A stretch of 64,000 nt of DNA, taken from NCBI RefSeq assembly GCF_000346465.2, contig NC_034011.1, positions 18,450,676 through 18,514,675 of the forward strand, in the 5' to 3' direction. The position numbers and the translations under genes were made by a program. Of this stretch, positions 45,884-59,538 are shown in pieces (the stretch's first letter is position 1; every line of letters starts with the position of its first letter). The notes under the pieces were generated by a model. That model was not told the origin of the DNA. It made no database searches and saw only the letters and a list, made by a program, of their open reading frames with translations. The DNA is from Prunus persica. Lineage: Eukaryota; Streptophyta; Magnoliopsida; Rosales; Rosaceae.

Positions 45884-47660
45884 ATGGTTGGAAGCAAGCG
45901 CATAAGAAGCAAGACCGCCACGACGACACAATCTTCTATGGGCCCAAGCTGCCACGACGACAAGACGTTGAACCAGTTGATTCATTCTGCTGTTGAAATC
46001 GTGACTGCAGTCACGACACTGGCCCATGTTGTTGCTCCACCTCACGACACCATGGCCGAGAGTGCCATGCAAGAGCACGTCGTTGCTCCACCGCCTGGCC
46101 TCCTAGCCGAAGGCGCCACTCCACCATAAGACGTTGTCACCGAGACCACAGCCACAGCCTTGCAGTCGCGCAGTCTAATGGTTAGTTCCAAAAGCCACAA
46201 TCCCTATGGTCTCGTGGCAAAATCTAATGTTCACCACCACCACGATGCCACGGTTTGTCGCGACACCATTGCTCACAGTTGTCATGGTGTCGTCGCCGAT
46301 TACGACCCAATCTTGGAGTAACTACATCTATTCCCTCTTTTGCCACCGCGCTCAACGAATGCTTCCGCTTACACCTTCAACAAAACCCTAGCCCACGTGC
46401 AATTGGGCTCCGTAGAATTCTCTCATCCAGATCCAAGTAATGAAGCAAACCTTAGTCTAAGAGTCAACCAGTTGACCCAGAGAGTCAATGATCAAAATCT
46501 CCTGGTTGGATAACTTCTCAAGCAAATTGACATGGTCCGAGGCCTTGGTGTTTGATCCCATGATGAAGAGAGAGATGGAAGAACATACCGACAGACAGTT
46601 CGAGAGGTCCTAGGTAGGTCGAGCATGAGCGTGCATGCAAGGAGAAGGACAAGAACGCGTTACCTAGCACGCCGGCATGTCAGAAGCATCTGTGAGTTCC
46701 AGCCCAAGTAGATCAAATTTTCGTTCAAGGATAGGTCATAGGACCAATGTGCACGATAGGTTGGCCCCACGGTCTGATGTTCATGCTTGTCTGGCCGCAA
46801 GAAATTATTTATGTAAGGCTAGGCCCACATGGAGATAAGCCTCATGATCCTCCTCAAGATGTGAGTGAAATAAGACGCTCATCGGCTTGCTTCGGAAGAG
46901 CCAATTAACGGTTACAAGCCACATGGAATCCTTCACAAGCTCAGTCCACTAATATGCCGCATAGGTAAGACAACCAAGAAGATAAACCCCCGAGAGTCAA
47001 TGAGGAGGTCAATCAGCGACGTACACGTTATGGGAGACACCGACGTGAGCCGCAAGCCTTGCAAGTATAAGATGTCAAGAAACTTGTGAATGACTGACTC
47101 CGAAATCTCAAGGTCGGAGGAGACTTGGAGGATGCCTTGCACAATGAGGTATAGCAAGTAAACTCATCTCCATTCACCAATGAGATTAAGCAGGCAACCC
47201 CACCAAGATGATTCACAACGCCATCTTTCACGTCATTCAAAGGGGATTTTGATCCCTAGAGCCATTAGAAGCATATTAGAAGTCCGAAGATACTATGATG
47301 TGTAAGGTGTTTGCAATGACCTTGCGGGGAGCAGTTCAAGACTGGTTCCGTACCCTACCGTCAGGATCGATCATTAGCTTCAAGGAGTTGGCCTTAGTCT
47401 TCATGAATAAGTATACCTCTCACCAAACGATCAAAAAATAAGCCGACCACCTGTTCAACTTGCACAAAAAGCTTGATAAATCCATCCGAGACTACATCAA
47501 GAGGTTCAAAGTAGAGAAAACTAACATCAGGGGATGTGATGACCCAATCACATCCTCAGCTTTCAAGAAAGGCTTGCCAACCGAGCATGACCTGTACAAT
47601 GAGCTGACTATCGTTCCCAGCCAAACACTGACAAAGGTCTTCGCGATCGTGGAATGCTAG
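45884..47660 (+). pseudogene. Decayed Ty3/gypsy gag
   Basis: Starts MVGSKRIRSKTATTTQ in the frame after the LTR leader, then stops at 46127-46129. Farther on, at 47298-47660, the Retrotrans_gag core is clear: LRGAVQDWFRTLPSGSI, FMNKYTSHQTIKK, a stop, then KSIRDYIKRFKVE and FKKGLPTEHDLYNEL. Several stops and shifts break the frame. Protease and polymerase parts are missing; the sequence changes to a hAT transposase near 47805. Confidence 0.7.
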
Positions 47661-47805
47661 CGCTCTGAGATGACGATTAAATTACCTGAAAAAGGCTGCT
47701 AAGTAAGTCGATCAACCCTCCAAGTAGGCAAGTTAGAGAAATGACAAGTTCAACAGTAAGAATAGCAAGCGCAAAGCGCAACCACAAGGAGTATTAGTCA
47801 AAGTA

Positions 47806-48513
47806 CATGAAGTTTGAGAAGTATTGGTCAAAGTATAGTTTAATTCTTGCTATTGCAATTATTTTGGATCCACATTAGAAGTTGCATTTTGTGGAGTGGG
47901 CTTATACTAAGCTTCATGGTAAGGATTCTCAAAAGCTATAGAGTGGTATAGACACATTGACTTCTCTTTTTGATGTGTACATAGAAACTTTATCTCATCT
48001 TCTTAATTCAAGTTATCCAATGAATGAGGCAACTAGTCATAAGGAAGGTGGAGACACCGTTCTTGAGGTAAACCAAAATTCTTATTTATTTATATAATTT
48101 ATGTCTTGTTGCATATTGTATATTTGCATTTGCATGTAACTAATACTTGCGTGTTTGATTTTTTATGGTGTAGGATTTTGATAATAGTTACACAAATGGT
48201 TCAAGTTCAAGTAGGAAAAAAGAATTGTATAAGTATTTGGATGAGGAAATGCTAGATAGAAAGCAAGACATATATGTTCTTTCTTGGGTGGCAAATGGAG
48301 CATTTTCATTATCCGATACTTTCACATTTAGCTCAGGATGTGTTAACAATTCCTATTTCTACTGTTGCATCCGAATCGGCTTTTAGTATTGGCGGTCGAG
48401 TACAAGATGAATATCTTAATTCATTATTGCCTATAACTGTTCAAGCTTTGTTGTGCACTCGAGATTGGCTTTTTGGAAATGGAGGTAGTATTTACATAAC
48501 TTTATACTCGTAG
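47806..48513 (+). pseudogene. hAT transposase C-terminal fragment (BED/RICESLEEPER type)
   Basis: MKFEKYWSKYSLILAIAI is followed by LDPH, stop, KLHFVEWAYTKL, the region before the dimerisation domain. After a GT-AG interval (48068-48173) come SRKKELYKYLDEEMLDRK and then, in another frame, IPISTVASESAFSIGGR with ALLCTRDWLFGN, the hAT C-terminal dimerisation domain. In-frame stops and a frameshift near 48280 make it non-functional. No N-terminal BED zinc finger or catalytic core is present. Confidence 0.8.
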
Positions 48514-48571
48514 CTTTTATTTGTTTTTTCATTATATGAATTCTTTGTAATTTTTTTTTTCAATGCTTAGC

Positions 48572-50983
48572 TGACAGGACCCGACCCAAATTCCACTTTG
48601 GAATCTATGTCGAACCCTGTGCATGTCCGACATCTAACAAGTGTAGGGCATACTTGACCAAATTGCCCTTCTAACTAAGACTCAACAATTCTTTTAAGGT
48701 TTGACTTATGCCGAAAATCGGCAGAGTCTCCCCTGTAAAACAGACATTTCCCAATAACTTTCCACATGTAAAATAATATGCAGTTAAAATTGAAATTCAA
48801 ATCCCAATCGTTTAGCATGCATTAGACAAATAACTTTAAATAGTTTCAAACCTCTTTATACCAAATAAATCATTCTACCATCTGAAACTGGTTCCAATTC
48901 TTAAAACAAAATGAGTACGTTATCAAGTTCCAATATAACTTAACTGAACAAATTTTCAACACTTGATCTTGTGGTTGCACCTAGTAACTCTAGGTTGCCT
49001 ATGTACCTTTACTAAGGGATCAAGTCATACATAGTTCTTTCACTTTTCACATTTGCACTTGTAAATCTTCATCAATTGTTATTTTTCAATGTAATTTGCA
49101 AATAAACTTATTATAGATAAGTAAGAAACAAGGAAATTATTATAGTAGTATTGACCACGTGAAATCTTAATGTCAATATCATTAATTTAAATAAAATATG
49201 TTTCTCTCTTTCACATGTAAAAACAAATTCATTACTTGAGAAAATAATTGTGAATTATATAAAATCCTTAAAACTTAGAAAACTCTTAATCCTTGTCTCA
49301 TAAATCGAAAAATATGTATTAAAAACTTTCGCCAATAAGTACCAAAATAAAATCATAAATTTTAGTTAAAAATTTAAAAACTCAAATACTCTGCACCTAA
49401 ACATACTCCCATTCATGATCCGTCAATTCCACTAATATTCCGTCAATTCCAATAATATTCCATTAATTCCAATAATATTCCATCAATTCCAAGTGTCACA
49501 TAAGCGATACATCCTCGCAGGCCTCGAAAACACAAAGTCAACCCGAGCCGCATTCTTAGCAGAACTCGGGGGACACGTAGTCAGCCCGAGAACGCACATC
49601 CTTGCATAACTTGAGGGACATGTAGTCAGCCTGAGAACGCATATCCTCGCACCACATAGTTCAGGCATCCTCGAAACTCGTGAGGCATTGTCATAAATGA
49701 CAAAGCTGTTTCAAAGACAGCTAGGGGAGTTACTCATGTGGTGGGTTTGAAAACCATATTCCGAAACTTATCATAAACTTTCCTTTATTCCACAAATCTA
49801 ATTTTCAAATCTTTTATAAACTTTCCAAAAATCAGTTTTCAACTACATTTAAATAATCCAGTATCACTCCGTCATATACTTTAATAATCATAATAATAAT
49901 AATAAAGAATGTAAAATATTAACCCTTAGTGATCTCATATCCTTATTAACTCAATTTAAATCAATTTTTTAATCAAAACTCACTTATGCAAGAAATTCCA
50001 TATTAAAATAGCGATGTACACTTCAAAACAAACGTGCATTCATTCCCTAATAAATATAGCTGAGACCCACGGCTCACCTTCACAACTCACTAATCAAGTG
50101 TTCCATACTCATCTATTCCATAACTTTAATTATTAAAATAATATCCAAGAATTCCTTAAGATACTATAAAACAAACTCATAATTCCAACATAATGAAAAT
50201 AACTCAAATAACAATCAAGACTTAATTATGAGGTTGTTCTAGTACTTCTCGAAGGGAGGAACTACCTCGGAAGACTCACGGTCAACCGAGGGGTCAAATT
50301 GCCCAAACTTGATCAACCTGGTCCGCATGGCCCACCACCTCCGATTTTCGATATGAGAGTTCCTACGGGTTCAACAAGGTTTACTATACATGTCCTTTAA
50401 GTTTCGTCCAAAAACGAATGGTCGGATCGCTTGCATCGCACGTTAGGACGGTTATCGTTTGATGCAAACTTTAAGCCATTGAATCAGAGCATCCGGGACT
50501 CCGATTCCCAATCCGCGAATTCCCACACGGTCCTAGAGATATCTAGATCAACATATTTCAAAATGAAGTCAATCCAACGGTCTGAGCATATCGAACCCGG
50601 ATAATGCCTAATATGCGATATTCAATTGACAGTCAAATGATAACCAAATTCAAATCCGAGCATACTGTCATGCTTGGAATGACTTAAGGATCATTTTAGG
50701 ATCAAGATGGACACCTGAACAGTGCCCACGTGTCGCCACACGCGCTGGCAGCGTGTGAGTGTCCTGAAAAATTTCGATGACTGGAAAATCTCCAAACCGT
50801 CGATCAAGACCTATACCTACATGATTAGGACAATGAATGGAGCAACTTTTGTTTAGACCATTGCCAAAAAGTGACCGAAACTTGCCGGAATGACGAGCCG
50901 AAAATCGGCCAAACTTTAAGCCATAAAGTCAATTTCAAAATGCAAAAATCGATCCTAAATAACCCAACCATCAGCTGGAACAC
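48572..50983 (-). mobile_element. Truncated copy of a large TG...CA terminal unit (unit 2)
   Basis: Starts TGACAGGACCCGACCC in the plus reading and follows the text of unit 3 (51583 on) through the CGGCAGAGTCTCCCCTG and ATCCTCGCA...GAGCCGCA blocks and the CGGTC...GGCCAAAC region. It then breaks off at CCCAACCATCAGCTGGAA near 50980, so it lacks the GGGTCATTACA end. It appears to be a solo LTR fragment. No coding capacity. Confidence 0.6.
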
Positions 50984-51577
50984 ATTGAGAGGAGTGCTTT
51001 GGTCTTCTTTAATGGCTCCTTAGTGCATTGAAAGTTTTGATGAGAATGATACTGCAGCTGCTGTAATGACATTGCTTGACGATAGATTTGAGCATGCCCT
51101 GAAAGGGCTTTGCTACAGACACAGTGGAATAGGTGCTGGACCAAGTGTTCCAGCAACTGCTACTTGTTTGGATGGGCTTCCGGTGGCTCTAGAAAGAGTT
51201 GGAAATGGTGCATTGATGTTGGACAGGCCTTGCATGAGAGCTTGCTTTGGTGAATTAAGATACAACTAGGCTTGACATGAGATGCTTGTGGCAAGTAAGC
51301 TAAGAGCCCATAAGTTTAGCAAAAGAGAGAGAGAGTTAGAAAGGGAAAAGCTTGGAATTGTAGCTAGACTATATCTTCCTGCAAATTTCTTGGAATAAAG
51401 AAAGTTAACTATGATGCTTGAATCTTGGGATGGTGACTTGTAGAATGTTTGGGTGCTACTTAAGGCTTGGCATGGTGTTCTAAGACAAAGTGAACAAAAA
51501 TGGAAGGATTAAGGCCTAAGATTATAGGTGTTTTCGATAGCTAGAGGATGGGCTTGCGATATTTGGTTTTTTTCACC
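50984..51577. other. Unassigned sequence between terminal units
   Basis: Contains a 67-codon frame (51066-51269) with no recognised family. The sequence continues on the far side of unit 3 (57458 on), as expected if unit 3 inserted here. Confidence 0.35.
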
Positions 51578-52682
51578 AAGAATGACAGGACCCGATCCAA
51601 ATTCCGCTTTGGAATCCGAACTAGACCCTGTGCGTGTCCGACACCTGGCGAATGTCGGGCACAAATGACCTATTTGCCATTCTCTACAAAACACGATAAA
51701 AATAATAAGGTGAACTTCTACCGAAAAACCGGCAGACTTTCCCTTGTAACTGGCTCAATACCAAAACATTTACACCTGTCAAAACAAGTATATATATACA
51801 ACCAACTGCCAGCATATGTATATATACATTCCAACAGTTCAAATCTCAGTCTAGGGCAAAACATCAGAGCGACTACTAAATTTACAAAAAAGTGAATCTT
51901 TTTACAAAACAAAATCCTACATCAGAAGAAAGACGCGGAAGATGGGAAGTGGCCCGGTGGTGGATTCCTGTGCACGTCTACTGCCTAGGGGGGCAAAACA
52001 ACAAAAAGGGTGAGTGGACCCAAAAACAAAGTTTAGAAAATACCATATGAACATACTAACCCAACTGTAAAAACAGTTATACAAACTAACTTATTTTCTT
52101 TATTTCTGAAATCAATGCATGTATATAACTATACATTTGAAAACAGTTTAAAACTATCACCGAGGTGTACTCTATTTCCGTCAATTCCTTGTATCTGTCA
52201 ATTCCTTGCATTACCATGGGTGACGCATACTCGCAGGTCTCAGTGACACGAAGTCAGTCCGAGCCGCAACTCGCAGGATTCAGGGGACCGTAGTTCACCT
52301 GATCCACATTACTCGCTCCACACGAGTTCGAGTACCAAGGAACTCGTGGGGCAACTGTCAAGCATGTTGACTAAACCGAAGGCAACAAATATAATCCGAA
52401 GGCAACATGTCATATCTGGGTACAAGATGGTTTAAGAAAATATAAAGTTTCCGAAGCAAAACTGTTGAATAATTAACTTTCTGTAACCTTTTAAAATTCT
52501 GCTGCCATTTATCTGATAATTAACGAGAATAGCTGTTCCTATAAGCTTTAAAGGAAATTTCACTCGGCAGCATGCAACATAAAATATTTTACAGAATAAA
52601 ACAGCTAATAACTGAAACTGAACTGCTTAAATTCATTTATTAAAACAAAGAGTCCACTCACTGATAGTCTGAGCTCGCTGGA

Positions 52683-55653
52683 TGTAATAACCCAAAATAA
52701 AATATCTAAAAAGAAATAAAATATCTAAAAAGTAGGATTAATATCTTCTAGCAAAAAGACAATTTTGCCCTCGCATTATTTAATAGGGAAAAAGTTGACT
52801 TTTTGATTGGAAAAGAATTTGGCAATTCCGCTTACGCCATTGCGTAGAGCACGGCGAAACGAGTCCGTAGACATGGAGTAGACCCGAATCGGACTTGTAA
52901 CGAAGACAATACGATCAAAATACCGCGAACGGCAAAATGGTAATTTAGTCAAAAAGTCATATTTTTATCCCTTCCTCCCTTCTCTCTCCTCATTTCTCTC
53001 TCTTATCTCTCTCTCCTCCCGATCAGCCCGCGCCAGCCGACCTTCCTCCCTTCTCATCGTCGCCACGGCCACCACGCTTGGAGCCGATCTCCGCCGTTGG
53101 TACCAAACGAACCACCACTCGACCGCCATCATTGTCTGACCCTTCGCCGGAGTTTCCGTGGCCGGAGCTCGCCGGAAAACTCCATTTTTGCCAGATTTCG
53201 TGTTCAAACTTCCAGCTCGATTTTCTCCTTCAATTCTCCACCAAATCGATCGAGTAAGGTATGGTTTCTCAGCTATTTTTTGTGTTCTAGCTGATGCATG
53301 TATGGGTTTCGATTGAGTTTAGCTCTAAAGCGATTAATTTTCGACTTGAAATCTGGCCGAAACTTCGGCCGCCGTGATCTACTGTTTCTGGTCACTTTTT
53401 GGGGTATGTCCAAGAACAAAAGTGACTCCAAATGGGGTGTTTTACCTAGGATAGAACTTTGGAGTCCTGGTTCTGAGATTTTTCGACCACCCGAAATCGC
53501 TTAAGACACCCAAATCTGCCCGTGCGTGCTGGGGCGCGTGAACGAGGGTGGTGAAGTAATTCTGTACTGTTTTGTGACCCTCGTGTCGTCACGAGCGCGT
53601 AGGATTTCACGGATCTCGATTCGGAGTCCGTTTGAGCCCCGAACGGATTTTTCATATCGCACGATCCTTGGGTGCAGTGCCGTCAAATCGTTGGATCAGA
53701 CTGAATTTTGGATATGTCGGTCTACATGATTTCAGAATCGTGTAGGATTCGACGGATTGCGAATCGGAGTCTCGGATACTCCGAAATCGCGAACCCTGGG
53801 ACTAGGGTTTGGATTTTAAGCGATACCGCGATTTCGGCTAATCCGACTGTCCGTTTTGGACCAAACTCGCGGAACTTGGTTCCGTCTCTATCAGGAACCT
53901 TCAAAGAAGTCCAGATTGGCCATGGGAGACCATGGACCCACAGGGTCCCGGATTGGCCGGTCTGGTGGTTTATCGCTTAGTCAAGCGTCGAGTCTTCCAA
54001 AACTGATCTAAGAGTCTGAAAGGCTAATGTGGGCATAGGAGTAACTTGAAACGAGTGCACGTATTTCTAGGAGCCGGGGGCAGGGTGTTTAATTTAAATT
54101 CTTTTTATTCAGCAGTTTATTGATTTATTATTCATGGATAATCAGGCCCCAGAGATCCAGTCGACCCGCAGGAGGGACCTTCGAAGGGTCGAATTAGCTC
54201 GGACCATCAGTGAGTGGACTTTCTTTCATAAACGATTTTATATGCAGAAGTTATATAAATGATTTATATAAATGAGATTACTTAAATGATTTTATAATGA
54301 TTTTATACAAATAAGCTTTTATAAGTCAGTTTATATAGGTTAATTTGATTATTGATTTTGAAGAAGTTTTATGAACTATTTATTTCAAACGTGATGTGAG
54401 CGGTACAATGCTTTGATTTACGTGTTGTTTAGTTACTGAAGCTCAAGTAATATAAAAAGCAGAGTTTGAGAACTCTATCAGAAGAGACAACAGTTAAATG
54501 TCAGTTTCACAAAAAGGCAGTGAGCTATTAGATTTTTCTAAAAAATGGTTTATTTTAGAACCACCATGTACCCACCCTTTATTTGGTGATTACCTAGAGT
54601 TGGACCGATGTCTACGGACATCCAGTCCGATTTCAGTTTACGTCAGTGTACTTGACTTTGCCTCACGAGTTACGGGGACGCTCGGATCGTGAGTGCCAGG
54701 ATTTGCAGTTCGGTAGACTTGGTGTCCCGAGACCTGCCAGGATTGCGGCTCGGCTGACTTTGTGTCCCCGAGACCTGCCAGGATTGCGGATCAGGCTGAC
54801 TACGGTCCCCTGCATCCTGCCAGAGCGACTCGAGCTGACTTGGTGTCATCGAGGACCTGCCGGCTGATCAGGCTGATCATAGTCCCCTGATTTCTCCAGT
54901 TTGCGGCTCGGGTAGACTGCGTGGCGCCCGAGACCTGCCAGGGGAATTGACGGATATGACAGGGGTACAAATAGGTGGTATTTTCAAAGGATTTTGAGTT
55001 TTCTTTTATTCAATTATGACTTTCAGTGATTTTATACCAGTTTCTTTGATATTCGCGCATTTATATCCTTATATATTTGTTCAGTATACGAGTATATTCG
55101 TTAACACGCGTTACATGCTTATTTGCATACCTTGTTTTGACATAGAGACAAATTAGCGATTTATATCCCTATGTATTTCAAACGGGGGTTATTATGTTCT
55201 AGCTTGTTTTTAAGAACCTTATTTTTGTCCACTCACGTTTTTAACCTGTTTTTCGCCCCCAGGCCATAGAAGTGCGCAGGATCCACCACCGGGCCGTTCA
55301 TAGCTTCCGCGCCACCAAATAAGGTAGAGTTTTGTGAAAAATCCTTAGAACCCTGAAAACTCTAGAAAATGCTCTGATATCTATTTGAAACTGAAAAACT
55401 GGAGTTGAGATATGTTATTTGAGATATTCTGGCAGTTGGTGTGGACTTATTTGATTGTTTAACAGGTGGAAAACTTTTGGTTTGGTCAAAATACAGGGGA
55501 GACTCTGCCGAATTTTCGGCAAAAGTCTAAGGGAAAGTGTAAAAAGAATTTGAAACGAGAGGGATAAAAAGGTCTTTTGTGCCCAACATTCGCCAGGTGT
55601 TGGACACGCACAGGACTTGGCTCGAATTCCAAAGCGAAAATTGGGTCAGGTCC
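52683..55653 (+). mobile_element. Inverted unit 1 nested in unit 3 (about 2.97 kb)
   Basis: Begins TGTAATAACCCAAAAT and ends AAAATTGGGTCAGGTCC. Throughout, it matches the reverse complement of unit 3 (for example CCAAGAACAAAAGTG, GGATTTTTCATAT and GGTGGATCCTGCGCAC-type blocks). The last five bases (TGTCA) expected from unit 2 are missing and no target duplication is seen, so the right junction is rearranged. Confidence 0.6.
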
Positions 55654-56192
55654 AACTTCTTGCAGGTCCCTCCTGCGGGTCAACTGTGTGCCCGGGTGCC
55701 TGATTCAATGACCATAATATTCTATTAATACAATATAGTATTACATTAAAAATCCTACCCCCGGCTCCTAAACGTACGTGCATCAATTTAAAGTGATCCC
55801 TATGCCCATAACAGCTTTCCTTCCACGTGGAGTATTTCAGCGGTATCTTGGGCCAGACATTCGCCAGGTAAGGGAAAGTGTAAAAAGAATTTGAAACGAG
55901 AGGGATAAAAAGGTCTTTTGTGCCCGACATTCGCCAGGTGTCGGACACGCACAGGACTTGGCTCGAATTCCAAAGCAGAAATTGGGTCGGGTCCAGCTTC
56001 TTGCAGGTCCCTCCTGCGGGTCAACTGGTGCTCGGGTGCCTGATTCAATGACCATAATATTCTATTAATACAATATAGTATTACATTAAAAACCCTACCC
56101 TCGGCTCCTAAACGTACGTGCATCAATTTAAAGTGATCCCTATGCCCATAACAGCTTTCCTTCCACGTGGGGTATTTCAGCGGTATCTTGGG
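55528..56192. repeat. Tandem duplication of ~340 bp across the unit 1/unit 3 junction
   Basis: TAAGGGAAAGTGTAAAAAG (55528) to GCGGTATCTTGGG (55852) recurs from 55869 to 56192 with only a few differences. Each copy contains the end of unit 1 plus the adjoining part of unit 3, so the duplication happened after the nested insertion. Confidence 0.8.
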
Positions 56193-57457
56193 ACTCAAAA
56201 AGCGCTAAAGTCCAAAAAGTCAATCCGGAACCCCACGGGTACAATATGATCTGGATGCTGCTAGAAGGTCCAATATATTTAGGACACATGTCCCGAGGGT
56301 ATTGGTGTCGATCAGACGGTCGGATTGATCACAATCCTGTAATCGCATAATTTCTAAACCCTAGCCCTAGGGTTCGCGTTTTCGGAGTATACGGGACTCC
56401 GATTCACGATCCGTTGAATCCTACACGTTTCTGAAATTAGCTAAAGTAACATATCTAAAATTGATTACGATCCAACGGCTCAACAGTATTGAACCCGATA
56501 ATCGCACAATATGAAAAATCCGTTCGAGGCTCAAACGGTATCCAAATTGAGATCCGCGAATTCCTATGCGCTCGTGACGACCTAAGAATCGCATCAGAAC
56601 ACAGTGTCATGGCACCACCCTCGCCCACGCACCGCCCCACGCGCCGGCAGCGATGGGTGTCCAAAGTGATAACGCATCGCCGGAAAATCGCAAAAACAAA
56701 GCTCCAAACTCCTATCCTAAGTATAACATCATATTTGGAACCACTTTTGTTCTTGGACCAACCCCAAAAACTGACCGAAAGTGGCCGAACACGGAGGCCG
56801 AAAACTGGCCGAATTTCAATTTGAAAACTGAGGTAGCTACGGTCCAATTCGATGCAAACCTACCCAACCATCAGCTAGAGCATGGAAAATAGGTAGAAAT
56901 CCATACCTTACTCGATAAATTTGGAGAAGAATTGAAGGAGAACGAACGGTTGGAAGTTTTGACAAAACCGACTCGTTTTTCACAGTTTCCGGTGGCTGAC
57001 GGCAGCGGCTGGCAGCGGGCTGGGCTGGGTGTGGTGGCGGCGCGACGCCGGTCGTTTTGGCTCCGGTCTTGCGGCTTGGGATGGCCGGTGGTGGCGGCTT
57101 TAACAAGTGGAGGGCGACGGGAGGGAGAGAAAGAAAACAGAGAGGGAGGAGGGCGCAGGGGGAGAGAGAGAGAGAGAGATATGAGGTTTTTCTAGAAATT
57201 CTGATTTTTCAATTTACTGTTTTGCCCCTCGTGATATTTTAATCGTATTTTCTTCGTTAAAACTCCGATTCGAGTTCACTTCATGTCTACGAACTCGTGT
57301 CTCGTGCTCTACGCAATGGTGTATGTGAAATGGTCAAATTCCTTTTCGGTCAAAAAGTCAACTTTTCATTCATAATTTATTCCAAGGGCAAAATTATCTT
57401 TCCGCATAATAAATTACTAATTAAATATGAATTTTAGGTTTGGGTCATTACAAAGAA

Positions 57458-58892
57458 GGTGATGACTATGGTTTCAACTTAGCTTAAGAGGATGAGTGTT
57501 TCAAATATAGGATATGGCTTTTTGAGAAAGAGAATGAGAAGATGGGAGAACTAGAGCTTGAATCTGGTGCTTCCAGGAGTGGGAGAGTATGCTTGCTCCT
57601 CTGCTTGCATTGGCTTTTTAGGATAGAGAAGAAGGAGATGGAAGGGAAGGTAATTGGGCTTGATGTTTCCAGCAGTTAAAGGATAAGCTCGTTCCACTAC
57701 TTTGGTTGAGTTAAGTCCCCCTTGCTGAGTAGCCAATAGCCTCCTTTTATGGGCGCTGGAACCTTTTTTTACCCTAGAAACCCTAGATGGTTTCTTCTCA
57801 TTTAGCCAAGTCTTCTCATTTCTTTCTTTTCACTTTCTCTAATATGGCCTTAATCAGTGAAGTCTCCCTAAAATCAGCTAAATCCATGGCTATTGGGACA
57901 AAACATTTTGGTGCCCCAAAACCTTCCTACAGTTGGACCTTGTAGAGGCTTCATTTCCAGGCAATGCTCCATCTTGGCTTTCCTTTATCTTTTCGTGCGT
58001 GAGCTTATATGGGTAAAGATGGGTAAGGGTGATGAGCAAATGGAAAGGTTGAGGCTTATCTCTTTCATTAGCCTAATATTTATGTAAACTGAATTTTAAG
58101 GGTTTCAGTTTCAATTAAGCAAGGCTAGTCCGATCTCATGGGAAAAGGTACTGGAATTTTTCTCTTACTTACCCATGTGTTGGGTTCAAGAAAGTGGAGG
58201 TTTTGGTGCTCCCAAGTAGCCCAAAACCTCCATCTTTTAAACCCTCAATGAGCCTTATGGACCCTCATACCCATCCACACCACAACCCGCTGAACAAGCC
58301 CAAGACATGTATGTGGCTTGGGCCCACTTAAGCTTGTTGGGTGGTTTGGCACTAAAGGGAGTCGCTTGGCATGTCATGTTATTTGCGTGCTTATGCTTGG
58401 GCTATGTTGTATTGCAGTGGCTAGGGGCTGTGTTAGATAATGCTTGACGAAGAAGTGGGCTAGGTGAGCTCGAGCATGTGACATTGTTAAACTTTACACG
58501 TTTGCATGTGAAATTGGTAAACCCGTATCATGACCTCCCCACATGCCAAATTCTAGTCTCATTTGGCATGGTGCGAATATCAAAGCTTGTTTAGACACTT
58601 CGTAACTTATTTGATGGGCATCTATGTCCCTTTTATAGCACGGTAATGAATTGGGCCTAAAATTATACACGAACCTTCCTTGAGATTTTTTGGGCCTCAA
58701 CAAGAGGGTAGACTACATAATAGCCGACAACCGATAACGCTCATTAGTGTAGAGGTACTTGCCTAATCCCTAAAAATTAGCCCAATTTTTATATTTGTTT
58801 CATTCATCATCATTAATAAACTACCATCAACTTCGTGTCAAAAAAAAGAAGATGTTAACATGCTTGAAAATAACTAGAAAAAATGAAGAATA
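57458..58892. other. Intergenic, no gene seen
   Basis: Non-coding with short open frames only. No transposon ends or RNA genes recognised. Confidence 0.4.
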
Positions 58893-59239
58893 ACAAAAAC
58901 TAGGGGTGGGTATAAAAACCGATAAACCGATCAAACCGACCGAACCAAACCAAACCGAACTGAAAAATAAGGTTTTTTTGACCAAACCGAAAAAGTCAAC
59001 GCTGGACCTGAACCGAACCGTTGACTTCGGTTTAGCCTTCGGGTCTAAAATTTTTTGAACCGTTGGACCTGAATCGAACCGACCATTATTTAATTATATA
59101 TGCTTTTGACACATGGCGTTGTCTCATTGGCTTAAATAAGAACTTTGGGTGGGTCTGCTTGCACTATATTAGAACCTCTCTCAATTATTTATTTATTATT
59201 TTTTCAATAACCCTCTCAGACTCTCTCTCACTCACTCGG

Positions 59240-59280
<41 letters not shown>

Positions 59281-59538
59281 ATGAAACTCACGAAACGAAA
59301 CCCTACACTATTTCTCTCCCGATCTGAGACTAACCCTCACCTCATCGGCCGCCGTCCCTTGGCTCTCTGTCTCTCTCTCGACTCATCCCTTGGCTCTCTC
59401 TCACTCTTCACATCTTTAAGTCTCTTAGAGTCGCGCGAGACTCATTCTCTTTCTCCAAACCGAACCAAACATCATCCAATTTTATTGGTTTTTGGAGCAA
59501 ATCCTTGTAAATTCTGGAGGGCTCTGGTTCATTCTAAG
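59281..59538 (+). other. Exon-like segment within the hAT element
   Basis: Open frame MKLTKRNPTLFLSRSET...WRALVHSK runs from an ATG just after a (CT)n leader to a good donor AAG|GTAATTTG at 59538/59539. Family unknown; it may be the 5' exon of a chimeric transcript or a captured 5' UTR. Confidence 0.35.

Larger units (their letters stand above)
51583..57452 (-). mobile_element. Solo LTR-like unit 3 with 5-bp target duplication, carrying a nested inverted unit
   Basis: Plus-strand ends are TGACAGGACCCGATCC and TTTGGGTCATTACA. The flanks are AAGAA (51578-51582) and AAGAA (57453-57457), a perfect 5-bp duplication, so this is a TG...CA LTR without a body, probably a solo LTR. Its sequence is interrupted after 52682 and resumes near 55654. 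The intervening 3 kb is another copy in opposite orientation. Reading from the TGTAATGACCC end the unit looks promoter-like, with a CT-rich leader, but encodes nothing recognised. Confidence 0.7.

Noticed and set aside
55646..56198. Open frames of 100 and 132 codons on the minus strand
   Set aside because: They are two copies of the same text created by the tandem duplication across LTR-like units; no protein family.
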